From NCBI GenBank assembly GCA_022823625.1, contig JAJEHQ010000030.1:1-64000 (forward strand): a stretch of 64,000 nucleotides of DNA. Reading direction: 5' to 3'. The position numbers and the translations under genes are program-made. Shown piece after piece: positions 35,023 through 44,265 of the stretch. Numbering within the stretch: position 1 is the first letter of the stretch; each line of letters opens with the position of its first letter. Origin of the DNA: Gammaproteobacteria bacterium. Lineage in GTDB: Bacteria > Pseudomonadota > Gammaproteobacteria > Arenicellales > JAJDZL01. The notes under the pieces are model-generated. The model made no database searches and was not told the origin of the DNA. It saw only the letters and a program-made list of their open reading frames with translations.

Positions 35023-36099
35023 TTAAGAGATAGCGACTTCTCTCGTCCAGTTATGAGTGTCTTCGACCTCGCCTCGCTGAATTCCCAAGATTAACTTGTA
35101 CAGTTTTTGACTGAGTGGCCCGATCTCGCCATTTCCAATTACATACTGCTGGCCGCGATAGCCGATGCTGCCAACAGCATTGACCACAACTGCTGTCCCA
35201 CAACCAAATGCTTCCTGGAGTGTTTGATTTTTAATTCCGTCAATCACTTCATTGATATCAATCATTCTTTCTTCGCACTCAATTCCCATGTCGTGCGTCA
35301 ACTGAATGACACTGTCTCGAGTAACGCCTGGTAAGATAGTACCCCTCAACGGTGGGGTAACCAGTTTTCCGTCAAGGACGAAGCAGATGTTCATCTGTCC
35401 GACCTCTTCGATGTACCGGTGCTCAACCCCATCTAACCACAAAATCTGGGCAAAGCCCTCATCTCGTCCTTGACATGAAGCTAGAAAGGTTGCTGCATAA
35501 TTTCCTCCAACTTTGGCAGATCCAGTACCGCCTTGAATCGCGCGGGTGTACTTTTCCTCAGCTTTGAGTGCGACTGCAGGTGAACCCGCACCAAAGTATC
35601 CGCGTACCGGGGAGGTGATGATCAGAAAACGGTATCGATTTGCGGGCCGAACATCCAGACTACCTTCATCGGCGAAAAGTACGGGCCGAACGTAAAGCGC
35701 CTGACCTTCATAGGGTGGTACCCATTGATGATCAACTCGAACCAACTCCTCGATAGCACTCAGAAACGTTTCTAATTCGACTGGTGGTATGCACATTCTG
35801 ATGCATGAGTCGGTCAGTCGCTTGTGATTCATATCCGGACGAAAAAGCCGGATTTTTCCATCTACTCCGCGGTACGCCTTCATTCCTTCGAATATTGTCT
35901 GACCATAGTGAAGTGAGGCGGATACCGGATGAACTTCGATCAATCCAAATGGCTCAATTCGATGATTCTGCCATTGACCATCGATGTACTCCATGGCAAA
36001 CATATGGTCGCTGAATTGGGAGCCAAATTGTAAATTTTTGAAATCGATTTCTGATATTCGGCTATGTTTGGTTCTGCTGATTTTTATCTGGGTAACCAT
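35023..36099 (-). CDS. ilvE: Branched-chain amino acid aminotransferase
   Basis: A 358-residue fold-type IV PLP aminotransferase of the long (eukaryote-like) BCAT form. HYGQTIFEGMKAYRG (64-78), Lys196 in GGTGSAKVGGNYAA as the Schiff-base lysine, LWLDGVEHRYIEEVGQMNICF and the C-terminal AFGCGTAVVVNAVGSI are diagnostic. It catalyses the last step of Leu, Ile and Val synthesis and the first step of their breakdown. It stands alone on the minus strand and converges with the nuclease gene, 6 bp apart. Confidence 0.96.
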   Translation of the reverse strand: MVTQIKISRTKHSRISEIDFKNLQFGSQFSDHMFAMEYIDGQWQNHRIEPFGLIEVHPVSASLHYGQTIFEGMKAYRGVDGKIRLFRPDMNHKRLTDSCIRMCIPPVELETFLSAIEELVRVDHQWVPPYEGQALYVRPVLFADEGSLDVRPANRYRFLIITSPVRGYFGAGSPAVALKAEEKYTRAIQGGTGSAKVGGNYAATFLASCQGRDEGFAQILWLDGVEHRYIEEVGQMNICFVLDGKLVTPPLRGTILPGVTRDSVIQLTHDMGIECEERMIDINEVIDGIKNQTLQEAFGCGTAVVVNAVGSIGYRGQQYVIGNGEIGPLSQKLYKLILGIQRGEVEDTHNWTREVAIS

Positions 36100-36546
36100 T
36101 GAATTTGTTGGTGTTTTCTAAGTGATTGACGATTCAGCTGTTGAATCGCGCTGAGGGAATCTGACCTGAAGTGGGATAAAGTACGTCAAGTCAAATTGTC
36201 GAACAGAGCACTATTTTATGTATCGATCCACTTCCAAGCTATCACGTGGACACACTTGACACAGTAGACAAGGTGATATTCAATCATTCGCATACAAATT
36301 GGTTTGTGGCAATTCCACAATGGTACGGTCAAGTGGTTCAAGCGTGCGTGTGTTCGTGGAGATTATACGTGCAGCACACTAGCGAGGCAGTTGCGCGAAT
36401 GTGGCCAATTGCGCACTAGCAGAAAGCGGTTGCGCGAAGCTCACGCCCACAAGATACTGCTGGAAACTGGCAAGCGAGTTAACGATTCAGTTGTAGGCTG
36501 AGTCATTCACAGTAGATCTATAAGGTTATCTACGCTTGTTGATATT
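36100..36546. other. Intergenic upstream of ilvE, nothing recognised
   Basis: Contains the ilvE promoter region but no clear boxes. A GTTGCGCGAA motif occurs twice, at about 36390 and 36431. A short plus frame at 36304-36501 reads HNGTVKWFK, which recalls the start of cold-shock proteins, but the rest does not match. Confidence 0.4.
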
Positions 36547-37338
36547 TCAATCAGATTGCTGGTAAAAATTCTTGACGGTATCATGCGCCACTTGTTGCAA
36601 AAATAGCCTCGTTTCGGCATCGATCGCACCAAAAATATCGTATTGGTTGCCGACAGGTGACTGATTGTACAGGCTCGCAAACACCGTGGCTGCGCCTAGG
36701 TAAGTACCGAGTAGAGATGGATGCGTACCGTCGTACGCCTTGTGCAATTGAAGATCTGGGCGACGACGATACGACTCCTCGAATGCGAGACCCACTGGCA
36801 CAACCAAAGCGTCAACTTTATTCCCCATGTTTGTATACAGTGAATCGATATCTCGCATCATATCGTTTCGCTGAAGTTTGTGAGGAAACACATAAGCTGG
36901 AGTCATGTAGAGGGCAACTTCGCCACCTCGGCTACGGATGGATTTCGCATGCTGTTCGACAGCATTTTCAAATTGTGCACTTTGTTCCTCGATCAGAGCC
37001 GCAGAACTATGTCCTTGCAGAATCACCACCTGAAATGGTTCGTCAACTCCTAGTTGACCGGGTTTAAGGTAATTTGCCACTTCGTGATGGTTAAGTCTCG
37101 CACCGTTGATCGTAACGGATTTAAAATTTGTGTCAGCGCGGTCGTGCAGTCCCGCGGAAATTACCATTCGTAGCAGATGATCGTGAAGGCTGTCGTTGTA
37201 GTAAAAATAACTGTTTCCGACAAAAAGCAGGTGTGAAGGATTGGTGACAGCTAATGTCTTGACCGATGGTGATTCGCTCGCAAGAGCGGTCCCTGATAGT
37301 CCGACAATTGTGAAAAGCAGCAAATGAATAATCTTCAT
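36547..37338 (-). CDS. Secreted SGNH/GDSL-like hydrolase
   Basis: A 263-residue exported protein. The ATG at 37338 is chosen because AAAGG precedes it and the signal peptide MKIIHLLLFTIVGLSGTALA follows directly. The SGNH pattern is seen as LLFVGNSYFYYNDSL (block I, GNS with the serine nucleophile), VVILQGHSSAAL and the C-terminal YDGTHPSLLGTYLGA with the Asp-x-x-His pair. The likely activity is a periplasmic esterase or deacetylase; the substrate is unknown. It lies 65 bp downstream of fhcC on the same strand and may be read through from the fhc operon. Confidence 0.8.
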   Translation of the reverse strand: MKIIHLLLFTIVGLSGTALASESPSVKTLAVTNPSHLLFVGNSYFYYNDSLHDHLLRMVISAGLHDRADTNFKSVTINGARLNHHEVANYLKPGQLGVDEPFQVVILQGHSSAALIEEQSAQFENAVEQHAKSIRSRGGEVALYMTPAYVFPHKLQRNDMMRDIDSLYTNMGNKVDALVVPVGLAFEESYRRRPDLQLHKAYDGTHPSLLGTYLGAATVFASLYNQSPVGNQYDIFGAIDAETRLFLQQVAHDTVKNFYQQSD

Positions 37339-37403
37339 TTTTGTGCCTTTCAGATTTATTCTGTAAAGGTTCATTTTTCTTCATTGGTGGTCAAATCGCT
37401 TGT

Positions 37404-38225
37404 TCAAATGACGAAAATCTCACCCATTCCGTGAATTTTGAGATCGCCGACAAAGCGTTTTCGAGGAGAACAGGAGAGAAGGGTTTGATGGATTCTTTCA
37501 TTACAACCTTCCATGTATGAACAAAAGATATTCCAATATGTGTTGTCTTTACATACCTGTTCGAAGAACGAATCAGCCGATAAACTCGGTTCGGATGCGC
37601 AAATGATTGTACCGCGCCGCATATGGGTGCCAGGTAGGTTCGCCTGACCGCCAAGTAACAGTACAGTGCCACTAATCATACTGCAACAGGCACCAACACC
37701 AACATCACCGTAGACTGCGATAAGCCCTCGTCTCATCCGATTTCCCAATCGAGACCCGGCGTTGCCTTTAACGACAATCCTTCCCTCATTCATACCAATT
37801 TTTTCACCTGGTAAGCTCGCTCCAAGCCCATTTCCTGCGTCTGCGTCAATCACGAGTTGACCACCATTTAAACCGCATCCTGAAAAATCACCAACTGAAC
37901 CTTCGACGTGAACACATCCTCCTCGCTGTGACTGCGCTGTAAACGAACCAGCGTTACCAATCACCTTAATCGTTCCGCGTTTCCAACCTGTACCGATTCC
38001 TTCTAACTTGGCATTTGAATTTTCGATCACAATGTTCTGGTGATCTTTTCCTGAAACTTTGAATAAGTCTCCAATCCGTAACGCATCGGGTCGACTTGAC
38101 ATCAGAACCTGCTCAGCCTTCTTGTTTGACATCCTCGAATCGACAATTTTTTTCAAAATTCTCATATCAACAGGAAAGTCCATTTTTTCCTTGCGAGTGA
38201 ATGTTAGTGGTTTTACAGAACTCAT
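37404..38225 (-). CDS. fhcC: Formyltransferase/hydrolase complex subunit C
   Basis: A 273-residue homologue of formylmethanofuran dehydrogenase subunit C (FwdC). It is a repetitive beta-helix protein: repeated glycine-rich turns such as GTIKVIGNAGSFTAQSQRGG, VEGSVGDFSGCGLNGGQL, VKGNAGSRLGNRMRRGLI and GDVGVGACCSMISGTVLLL are diagnostic of the GXGXXG repeat domain. In methylotrophs FhcABCD transfers the formyl group from H4MPT to methylofuran and hydrolyses it to formate. It is the last gene of fhcB-A-D-C. Confidence 0.94.
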   Translation of the reverse strand: MSSVKPLTFTRKEKMDFPVDMRILKKIVDSRMSNKKAEQVLMSSRPDALRIGDLFKVSGKDHQNIVIENSNAKLEGIGTGWKRGTIKVIGNAGSFTAQSQRGGCVHVEGSVGDFSGCGLNGGQLVIDADAGNGLGASLPGEKIGMNEGRIVVKGNAGSRLGNRMRRGLIAVYGDVGVGACCSMISGTVLLLGGQANLPGTHMRRGTIICASEPSLSADSFFEQVCKDNTYWNIFCSYMEGCNERIHQTLLSCSPRKRFVGDLKIHGMGEIFVI

Positions 38226-38292
38226 TACTTACTGTTTGCTATCAGATCGGTAGTTTCAATTCCAGATCACTTTGTTGGATTCAATTTGAAGC

Positions 38293-39210
38293 TTAAGCGC
38301 AGTCAATCAAGGAGTGTAGGTGAAAATGATAGGGTCCGAGTTTACCGCCAAAGTTTGAAGCGGTAATTTCCAAAATTCTTTCGGATCGTTCTCCCAAACA
38401 GGCGGCAACAATCCCGTCGCGCATCGCATCACCGACGGCAGATTCATTTAACCCATCAATGACTATCTCCAATACAGCATTTGCGTCATCTGGCAAATTG
38501 GTTGGCACCAGTCCTCGAAGAGTCGGGCAGTAAGCATCGTTTGTGGATGCAATGAGTCTGCGGTATTTTGAACCAACTTTGGAACCCGAACGTACCACAC
38601 CACCAGGAAAAGGTGTAATCACACTGGCTACTTTATTGATTGCTGCGACGGCAGATTCTGCTACACTCAGCGCACTGTCAATGTCTTTTGCGACAATCAG
38701 AAAATTTCCACCACCAATAGCATCAATCCGGTGTGTCACATCTTCGCAGACAAACTCGCCATCCATAACAGGAATTCGCCAGTACCGCTTGTTTCCTAGC
38801 TTCTTAGAGATCTGATAACCGTCACCGAAGTACCGGATTGCCCTTCCCAATGCAACTGGTTTGCCTTCGTCCATGCCAGAAAAAACTGCACTAGTTGGTG
38901 AAGTCAAAAGACATTGACCGACTCTGTCTCTTAGTTGGGCTTCCAACTGATCGCCCGACATTGCAAAGAACAAAATTGCAGCGCCTTCACGTCCATCTGG
39001 AGTTTGCGAAGGTTTCAGCCACCGCTCAACTCCTGCTTCAACCTTGCAGGCAATGACTGATGTCGCAAATCCTGTAACCGAGTTGACGGCATGCTTCAAC
39101 CAAACTGTGTTTCGCGCGGTTACCACGATACGAGTCGCTTTCATCGGAAATGCCTCAGCAAAGGTTTTCCGAATCAGTATGCCATTGAGTGTGATGTTGG
39201 GATGACTCAT
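38293..39210 (-). CDS. fhcD: Formylmethanofuran--tetrahydromethanopterin formyltransferase (Fhc subunit D)
   Basis: A 305-residue Ftr homologue. It begins ITLNGILIRKTFAEAFPMKATR, the canonical Ftr start, and has AILFFAMSGDQLEAQLRDRVGQC, GNKRYWRIPVMDGEF, IGGGNFLIVAKD, PFPGGVVRSGSKVGSKY and the C-terminal SNFGGKLGPYHFHL. It catalyses formyl transfer between H4MPT and methylofuran within the Fhc complex. It is 6 bp downstream of fhcA and 67 bp upstream of fhcC. Confidence 0.96.
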   Translation of the reverse strand: MSHPNITLNGILIRKTFAEAFPMKATRIVVTARNTVWLKHAVNSVTGFATSVIACKVEAGVERWLKPSQTPDGREGAAILFFAMSGDQLEAQLRDRVGQCLLTSPTSAVFSGMDEGKPVALGRAIRYFGDGYQISKKLGNKRYWRIPVMDGEFVCEDVTHRIDAIGGGNFLIVAKDIDSALSVAESAVAAINKVASVITPFPGGVVRSGSKVGSKYRRLIASTNDAYCPTLRGLVPTNLPDDANAVLEIVIDGLNESAVGDAMRDGIVAACLGERSERILEITASNFGGKLGPYHFHLHSLIDCA

Positions 39211-39216
39211 ACCTGC

Positions 39217-40863
39217 CTAATAGTAAACGACATCTGATCCGATCGCATTGGACATTTCATCGTCGCTGATTTTGAAATTGCTGAATCGTGTGGTTCTATA
39301 CATCTCAAAGTGTGGTTTTAGTTCCTTTTCAATTCCTGAATCGAAATCGACGCCTTGACGAAGGGTACGTCCTCTTGGCATATGAATGATTTCACCATTC
39401 CTGACAACGGTTTGACCGCCCTTGATGACGAGAACTGGATGCCGAAAAACGGTATCCCAGTTTTCAGCAGGGCGATAGAGAACAACATCAGCGACGGCAC
39501 CTGCTCCAAGATGTCCACGGTCTTTCAGTCCAAGTGACCGGGCAGGACCGGCACGTGTTAAAACAGCTATCTCGTACAGTGAGTATTCGCGCGAAATGTC
39601 TTTGATTGTGCTCATTTCCACTGCACCGCGATGAATGGTTGACAGCATGTCGTTTCGAAAACTTCGATCCATCAGTAATCGAATAAGGTGGGGATAAGTT
39701 GTAAAGGATGCCCCGTTTGGATGATCGGTGGTAAGGAATACCTGCCACGGATTGTCAATCGTTAGAAATAGCTCAAGTCCGATTGCCCACTGCAGAGCAT
39801 TGACAAAATTCTTTGACCGATATTTGAACGGGACGACACCACAGCCTGCTTCACATTCAATATCCATAAACGTAGATTTATTGGGTGATGCCAAATCTTT
39901 GGTTCTAAATTGTGCCATCGTATCGGCAGATATCGTTACTGTTTGTCCAAACATTACGTGTCCGACATCAACCGAGACGCTAGAGTCGCTGTTCACCGCC
40001 TGGGCAATCTCCAACGTTGCGGAGGAAAATTTCCGCTTGCCTTCAGTACCGTAGCTGTGAAACTGGACATGCGCCAGATGAATCGGTTTGCCATCAGCTG
40101 CATTGATCGTGCTTAACGTTGATCCAAAATTTCCAGGTATTCCCAGATTGCTGCAATGCGTATGCAAAGGATGGGACAATCCAATATCCGAAATTGCAGT
40201 GGTAAGGGAACGCACGATCTGTCCGGGAGTGATGCCAAAATGTGAATGGGGTTCATCCACATCCAGCTTTCGCTGATTGAATTTAAAAGCACTGATTCCA
40301 CCGGGATTGACTGCTTTGATCGCAATGCATTGAGTTGCATCCAACATCCATGCAACGTAGTCACGCAACTTCTGTGCATCAGCTTTTTCTGCCAGCAGTT
40401 TCAGAAAATAGTCATCATTTCCCAACACCAAATAACCACCAGTATCAAGGAGTGGGGTATCCGCCATTTCCAGATGTGCCTGTCGGGCGTTTGATGGCAC
40501 AACCGCAGGCTCAAAGCACAGCGTGTATCCAAGTCTGGCATATTCTTTACCAGTGATTAGAGTTGATGGCACGGCATGTTTACATACTGAATGATCAGCA
40601 TCAAGTTCATTCAAATGTTCAGGTTCAAAGTAGTTCGCCATCATCATTCGCGCAATGTTCGCTTTTCCGCCACCGATGTGAGAGTGAATGTCGATGCCAC
40701 CTGCCATGACAATCATGCCGTGCGCATCAATGACATGATCAATGTGCTGATCAGTTGCAGGGCAGGGCACTAGTCGATCACTATCGATATAGAGGTCTCG
40801 GACCTCTCCGTTGATACCATTGGCTGGGTCGTAGATGGTACCGCCTTTAATTACTGTCAACAT
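39217..40863 (-). CDS. fhcA: Formyltransferase/hydrolase complex subunit A
   Basis: A 548-residue amidohydrolase-superfamily protein of the FwdA/FhcA family. The metal motif HSH (H60, H62) lies in GGIDIHSHIGGGKANIARMM; later blocks are CFEPAVVPSNARQAHLEMAD, KAVNPGGISAF, HTHCSNLGIPGN and LTTDHPNGASFTTYPHLIR. It hydrolyses formylmethylofuran to formate and free methylofuran, the last step of H4MPT-linked C1 oxidation. Its ATG overlaps the fhcB stop by 7 nt. Confidence 0.96.
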   Translation of the reverse strand: MLTVIKGGTIYDPANGINGEVRDLYIDSDRLVPCPATDQHIDHVIDAHGMIVMAGGIDIHSHIGGGKANIARMMMANYFEPEHLNELDADHSVCKHAVPSTLITGKEYARLGYTLCFEPAVVPSNARQAHLEMADTPLLDTGGYLVLGNDDYFLKLLAEKADAQKLRDYVAWMLDATQCIAIKAVNPGGISAFKFNQRKLDVDEPHSHFGITPGQIVRSLTTAISDIGLSHPLHTHCSNLGIPGNFGSTLSTINAADGKPIHLAHVQFHSYGTEGKRKFSSATLEIAQAVNSDSSVSVDVGHVMFGQTVTISADTMAQFRTKDLASPNKSTFMDIECEAGCGVVPFKYRSKNFVNALQWAIGLELFLTIDNPWQVFLTTDHPNGASFTTYPHLIRLLMDRSFRNDMLSTIHRGAVEMSTIKDISREYSLYEIAVLTRAGPARSLGLKDRGHLGAGAVADVVLYRPAENWDTVFRHPVLVIKGGQTVVRNGEIIHMPRGRTLRQGVDFDSGIEKELKPHFEMYRTTRFSNFKISDDEMSNAIGSDVVYY

Positions 40864-42128
40864 TTGAATTGCGAGTAGATCTCTTCTAGCGTTTCAGCAC
40901 CAGAATGACCGTCGTTCATGTGAAGATTTTTAAGGTAGTGCGCTAATGTCAAGTCGGTTCGAAAAAGGTGTGCATCATGATCGAGCCCAGGGATTGCAAT
41001 CGGAATAAAAACATCCGCGTCTTCATGATCTTTACTGGAAAGCACAATTTTTTGCATGGAGCAATCCGGCATTTCAATGGATTGATCCAATCCCCCGACC
41101 CAAATGACAAGATCTGTGTCTCCGCGATTGATAATCGAATCCCATGCGTAGTAATCTGGATGATGTTCCGGGCCGCCACTTCTGAAACTAAGCGGTAGCG
41201 GCTTACCGTATCTCCATGTCGAAACAGCGTTGGCAGTGGTGGTTGATGGAGTCGTTGTCAGCATGAGACCGGCTGCTCGACGCGACTGGTTGATTACATC
41301 AATCAACCGAAAGATAGAGTCTACTACCAGGTCGCCTAACGGAAATGAAATCTCTTCTGCTGCCCAGACAAACACAGTGTAATCCGACTGTTCAAGGTCC
41401 TGGACTAACGATTGAATTGCAGAGATTGGGAAACTGTGAGTGATTGGAGCACGATCTTTTCTTTTTCCCAACTGGTTCTGAATGACTGATATTACATGTC
41501 CTGATTGCTGCAAATCACACTCGATGGTAACGCTAACATCAATCTTTTCCAGAATCGTTGCAAATTCCTCACATGGCTCCCCAATGACGGTGATCTTTCG
41601 AGGTCTCTTGAACCGAGGATTGTCTGTTTTTGAGAAATCAAGAATCTCTATCAGTCGTGGAAATATTTTTGGAATTTGTGAGCCAATCAGCACCAACATG
41701 TCAGCTCTGTTTCGCGTTTCAGAAAGAGTGGTGAAGTACCCACCATTGGTCTGAATGTGGCTCGCGTTAATTCCAAAAGAGCGATTTGAATATTGATCAA
41801 TTGTGGCGTGCAAGTACTCAACCAGGTTCAGTGCAGTACGAATACCAGCAACATCAGTCATCAACCCTGTGACTAGAGGTAGTTTTGCATTCGAGATTAG
41901 ATTTACTGCGGCCTGAATAGCCGTCTTTCGAGTCACGAACTTTCCGTTAACCCGGGGTTTCAGAGCAGTGCGCGTACTTGCTTCAAGAAAGCCTGCTTTA
42001 GATAACGGGCAATCCGATGAATCGATTTGAAATGAATTGCCTTCAACTTGCAGGCTTAAGTCATCGCAAAGCAGCCCGCAAAAAGGACACACGACATCAA
42101 GGAACCTGTACATTTTCTGATCAGTCAT
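40857..42128 (-). CDS. fhcB: Formyltransferase/hydrolase complex subunit B
   Basis: A ~423-residue FwdB/FmdB-like protein. ATG at 42128 is preferred to an in-frame TTG four codons upstream. The N-terminal VVCPFCGLLCDDL keeps three closely spaced cysteines as in FwdB. The molybdopterin-type fold continues with KLPLVTGLMTDVAGIRTALNL and LVIWVGGLDQSIEMP. In Methylorubrum-type Fhc complexes this subunit lacks the metal-pterin cofactor of the archaeal dehydrogenase and has a structural role; whether this one differs needs a structure-based alignment. It is the first gene of the minus-strand fhc operon, divergent from the beta-RFAP synthase gene. Confidence 0.92.
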   Translation of the reverse strand: MTDQKMYRFLDVVCPFCGLLCDDLSLQVEGNSFQIDSSDCPLSKAGFLEASTRTALKPRVNGKFVTRKTAIQAAVNLISNAKLPLVTGLMTDVAGIRTALNLVEYLHATIDQYSNRSFGINASHIQTNGGYFTTLSETRNRADMLVLIGSQIPKIFPRLIEILDFSKTDNPRFKRPRKITVIGEPCEEFATILEKIDVSVTIECDLQQSGHVISVIQNQLGKRKDRAPITHSFPISAIQSLVQDLEQSDYTVFVWAAEEISFPLGDLVVDSIFRLIDVINQSRRAAGLMLTTTPSTTTANAVSTWRYGKPLPLSFRSGGPEHHPDYYAWDSIINRGDTDLVIWVGGLDQSIEMPDCSMQKIVLSSKDHEDADVFIPIAIPGLDHDAHLFRTDLTLAHYLKNLHMNDGHSGAETLEEIYSQFKC

Positions 42129-42140
42129 TTTTAGCTGCAA

Positions 42141-42365
42141 TGCGCTGGCGTTCTGCAGACTGACATCAGTAGGTAGATCAATTGACTGAATATTTTTTGT
42201 GTAGAGAAACTTTCTGAATTAAGTTTAGAGCATAAAATCAGATAGATATCACAGTTGATTCTTACGTTAACTCATTGCCTAAGAAACTGGAATTGTGAAA
42301 TTACAGCCGCGTTCTGGCCCAATTTATAATGCAACTTAAACTCGATTAAGGCCAACAATTTATCG
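42141..42365. promoter_or_regulatory. Divergent promoter region between the two H4MPT operons
   Basis: An AT-rich 225-bp spacer separates fhcB (minus) from the beta-RFAP synthase gene (plus). The plus strand has a perfect TATAAT at 42325-42330, about 36 bp before the ATG, with only a weak -35 (TTACAG at 42301-42306, 18-bp spacing). A shared regulatory region would keep the two halves of the pathway in step. Confidence 0.45.
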
Positions 42366-43352
42366 ATGAAGAGCATTAAGATCACCGCACCAGCGAGATT
42401 ACACCTGGGATTTGTTGGACTTGGAGGGCGGTCAGCAAAGACTCATGGTGCTCTGGGATTGGCGATTGACCAGCCTGCCACTGTGCTGGAAGCGCACCAC
42501 CATCCACAGTGGAAATCTTCGGGAATCGCTCCGAACAAGACTGTGAAATATATGAACACTGTCAGAGCGGCTTTTGCGCTGAAACAGCCAATTTACATAA
42601 AATCAATTCAGAGTATTCCAGAGCACATCGGACTCGGTTCAGGAACCCAGTTGGCATTGTCGGTTGCCACAGTCTGTATGCAACTTAATGGTCATGATGT
42701 ATCACCAGAAAAGATTTCCGGACTGCTAGGTCGAGGTTCCCGATCCGGTATCGGGACAGCGGCATTTTTCAAAGGTGGTTTTCTGGTCGACTGCCAGGCA
42801 GAAAAAACCCGTTACGCAAGAGCAATATCCAAACGACTGGAATTTCCGGAAAGTTGGCGAATTATCCTGATCATTGATGAGACCTACCAAGGCATACATG
42901 ATGAATCGGAAGTCAATGCATTCGAAAGCTTGGGTGGATTTTCTGAAAAACTGAGTACCGATTTGAAGGGTGTATTACTGAATCAGGTCGTGCCGGCGTT
43001 GGAAGTCCAAGATATCACAGCATTTGGCAGTGGAATCTCGTTGATTCAGAAACAGGTTGGAGACTTCTTTAAGCCAGCTCAGGGCGGTAGATTTCTGAGT
43101 CAGCAAGTGGCGAAGATTCTGGATTATGCTGAACGAAATGGCGCTGCCGGAATTGGTCAAAGTTCGTGGGGACCCACTGGATTCATAATTGTTGATGGCA
43201 CAGCAGCCGCCCTTCGAATGAAATCAAATCTGGAGAACCTGTCACGTGGCAGTGATGTACGATTTGAAGTACGTGCCCCGCGAAATTCTGGAGCAACGAT
43301 CGAGGTGGAACTTTTGGATGCTCTAGCTCATCATGCCATGACCGGGAATTGA
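42366..43352 (+). CDS. Beta-ribofuranosylaminobenzene 5'-phosphate (beta-RFAP) synthase
   Basis: A 328-residue GHMP-kinase-fold protein of the beta-RFAP synthase family, the first committed enzyme of tetrahydromethanopterin biosynthesis: it joins 4-hydroxybenzoate (or pABA in some lineages) to PRPP with loss of CO2. Evidence is ITAPARLHLGFVGLGG, IPEHIGLGSGTQLALSVA (GHMP phosphate-binding glycine loop), RGSRSGIGTAAFFKGGFLVD and the C-terminal GAAGIGQSSWGPTGF. Its place next to mtdB and mch fits. mtdB follows with a strong site. Confidence 0.93.
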   Translation: MKSIKITAPARLHLGFVGLGGRSAKTHGALGLAIDQPATVLEAHHHPQWKSSGIAPNKTVKYMNTVRAAFALKQPIYIKSIQSIPEHIGLGSGTQLALSVATVCMQLNGHDVSPEKISGLLGRGSRSGIGTAAFFKGGFLVDCQAEKTRYARAISKRLEFPESWRIILIIDETYQGIHDESEVNAFESLGGFSEKLSTDLKGVLLNQVVPALEVQDITAFGSGISLIQKQVGDFFKPAQGGRFLSQQVAKILDYAERNGAAGIGQSSWGPTGFIIVDGTAAALRMKSNLENLSRGSDVRFEVRAPRNSGATIEVELLDALAHHAMTGN

Positions 43353-43371
43353 AGTGAACACAGGAGGAGTT

Positions 43372-44265
43372 ATGTCAAAACGCAGGATAATGCACATGAT
43401 TACACCAACTGACAGTGTAAGTCCCTTCGATGTCAACATGGCCGTCGATGCGGGTTATGCGGTCATTGTTCCACACTGTGGAATCGGTGAATCAAGTGTT
43501 GCCGACTTTGTTCAGGATGCAATTTTTTCGCGACCACCAAAGAGTGCATCAACAACTGGAATGTTTATCGGAGGTGGTGATGTCAATCGAGCTTCCGAGA
43601 TGCTGGAAATTGCAAAAGGAGCAATGGTGCCTCCATTTGAAGTGTCTGTGTTAGCCGACCCCAATGGTGCATTTACGACTTCAGCTGCTTTAGTTGCAGT
43701 CATTGAAAGGTGTTTGAAAGAACATGCCTCTGCAAATCTGAAAGGCAGCAATATGAAGATCTTTGGAGGTGGTCCTGTCGGATTGTCGACTGCAGTTCTT
43801 GCAAAAGAGCGCGGTGCTTGTGTGAGCCTCATCAGATTGACAGCGAGTGCGGATGATGGATCAGTGAGTGAATTTTCGGCACGATTTGGCGTTGACATTG
43901 ACTCACGGCGGGCAGTCGAAAATTCAGAAAGACTTGCAGAAGCTGCTGATGCTCAAGTGATCGTAACCACTGCAAAGGCAGGCATTCAGGTTTTAGGTCA
44001 GGAAGCCGTGGATCAGGCAAGCGGCCTGCTGATCGCTGCAGACGTGAATGCAGTACCGCCAACCGGAATTGAAGGGGTCGAGGTGATGCACAATGGAGAT
44101 GACGTTGTCTGCAAGTGGGGCTCTTTCAAGTCAATTGGTGCCTTGGGTATTGGACGCGTCAAGTACAAAACACAGTTGGAAATGTTGAAGTCAATGCTAA
44201 CTTCAGAAGATTCACTGGTGTTGGGTCTGTCAGATGCCTATACCGAAGCCGCTCGGCACGCTTGA
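43372..44265 (+). CDS. mtdB: NAD(P)-dependent methylene-tetrahydromethanopterin dehydrogenase
   Basis: A 297-residue enzyme oxidising methylene-H4MPT to methenyl-H4MPT with NAD(P)+. The start SKRRIMHMITPTDSVSPFDV and MAVDAGY are the family signature; the nucleotide-binding loop is IFGGGPVGLSTAVLAKERGA and the C-terminus has LLIAADVNAVPPTGIEG and IGALGIGRVKYKTQ. The ATG at 43372 is chosen because GGAGGAG precedes it, rather than the GTG at 43354. MtdB versus the NADP-specific MtdA is decided by these motifs and by the H4MPT-only context. Confidence 0.94.
   Translation: MSKRRIMHMITPTDSVSPFDVNMAVDAGYAVIVPHCGIGESSVADFVQDAIFSRPPKSASTTGMFIGGGDVNRASEMLEIAKGAMVPPFEVSVLADPNGAFTTSAALVAVIERCLKEHASANLKGSNMKIFGGGPVGLSTAVLAKERGACVSLIRLTASADDGSVSEFSARFGVDIDSRRAVENSERLAEAADAQVIVTTAKAGIQVLGQEAVDQASGLLIAADVNAVPPTGIEGVEVMHNGDDVVCKWGSFKSIGALGIGRVKYKTQLEMLKSMLTSEDSLVLGLSDAYTEAARHA

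Noticed and set aside
36304-36501. Possible cold-shock protein start HNGTVKWFK upstream of ilvE
   Set aside because: Only eight or nine residues agree; the RNA-binding motifs (GFGFI, VFVH) are missing and the rest does not match.
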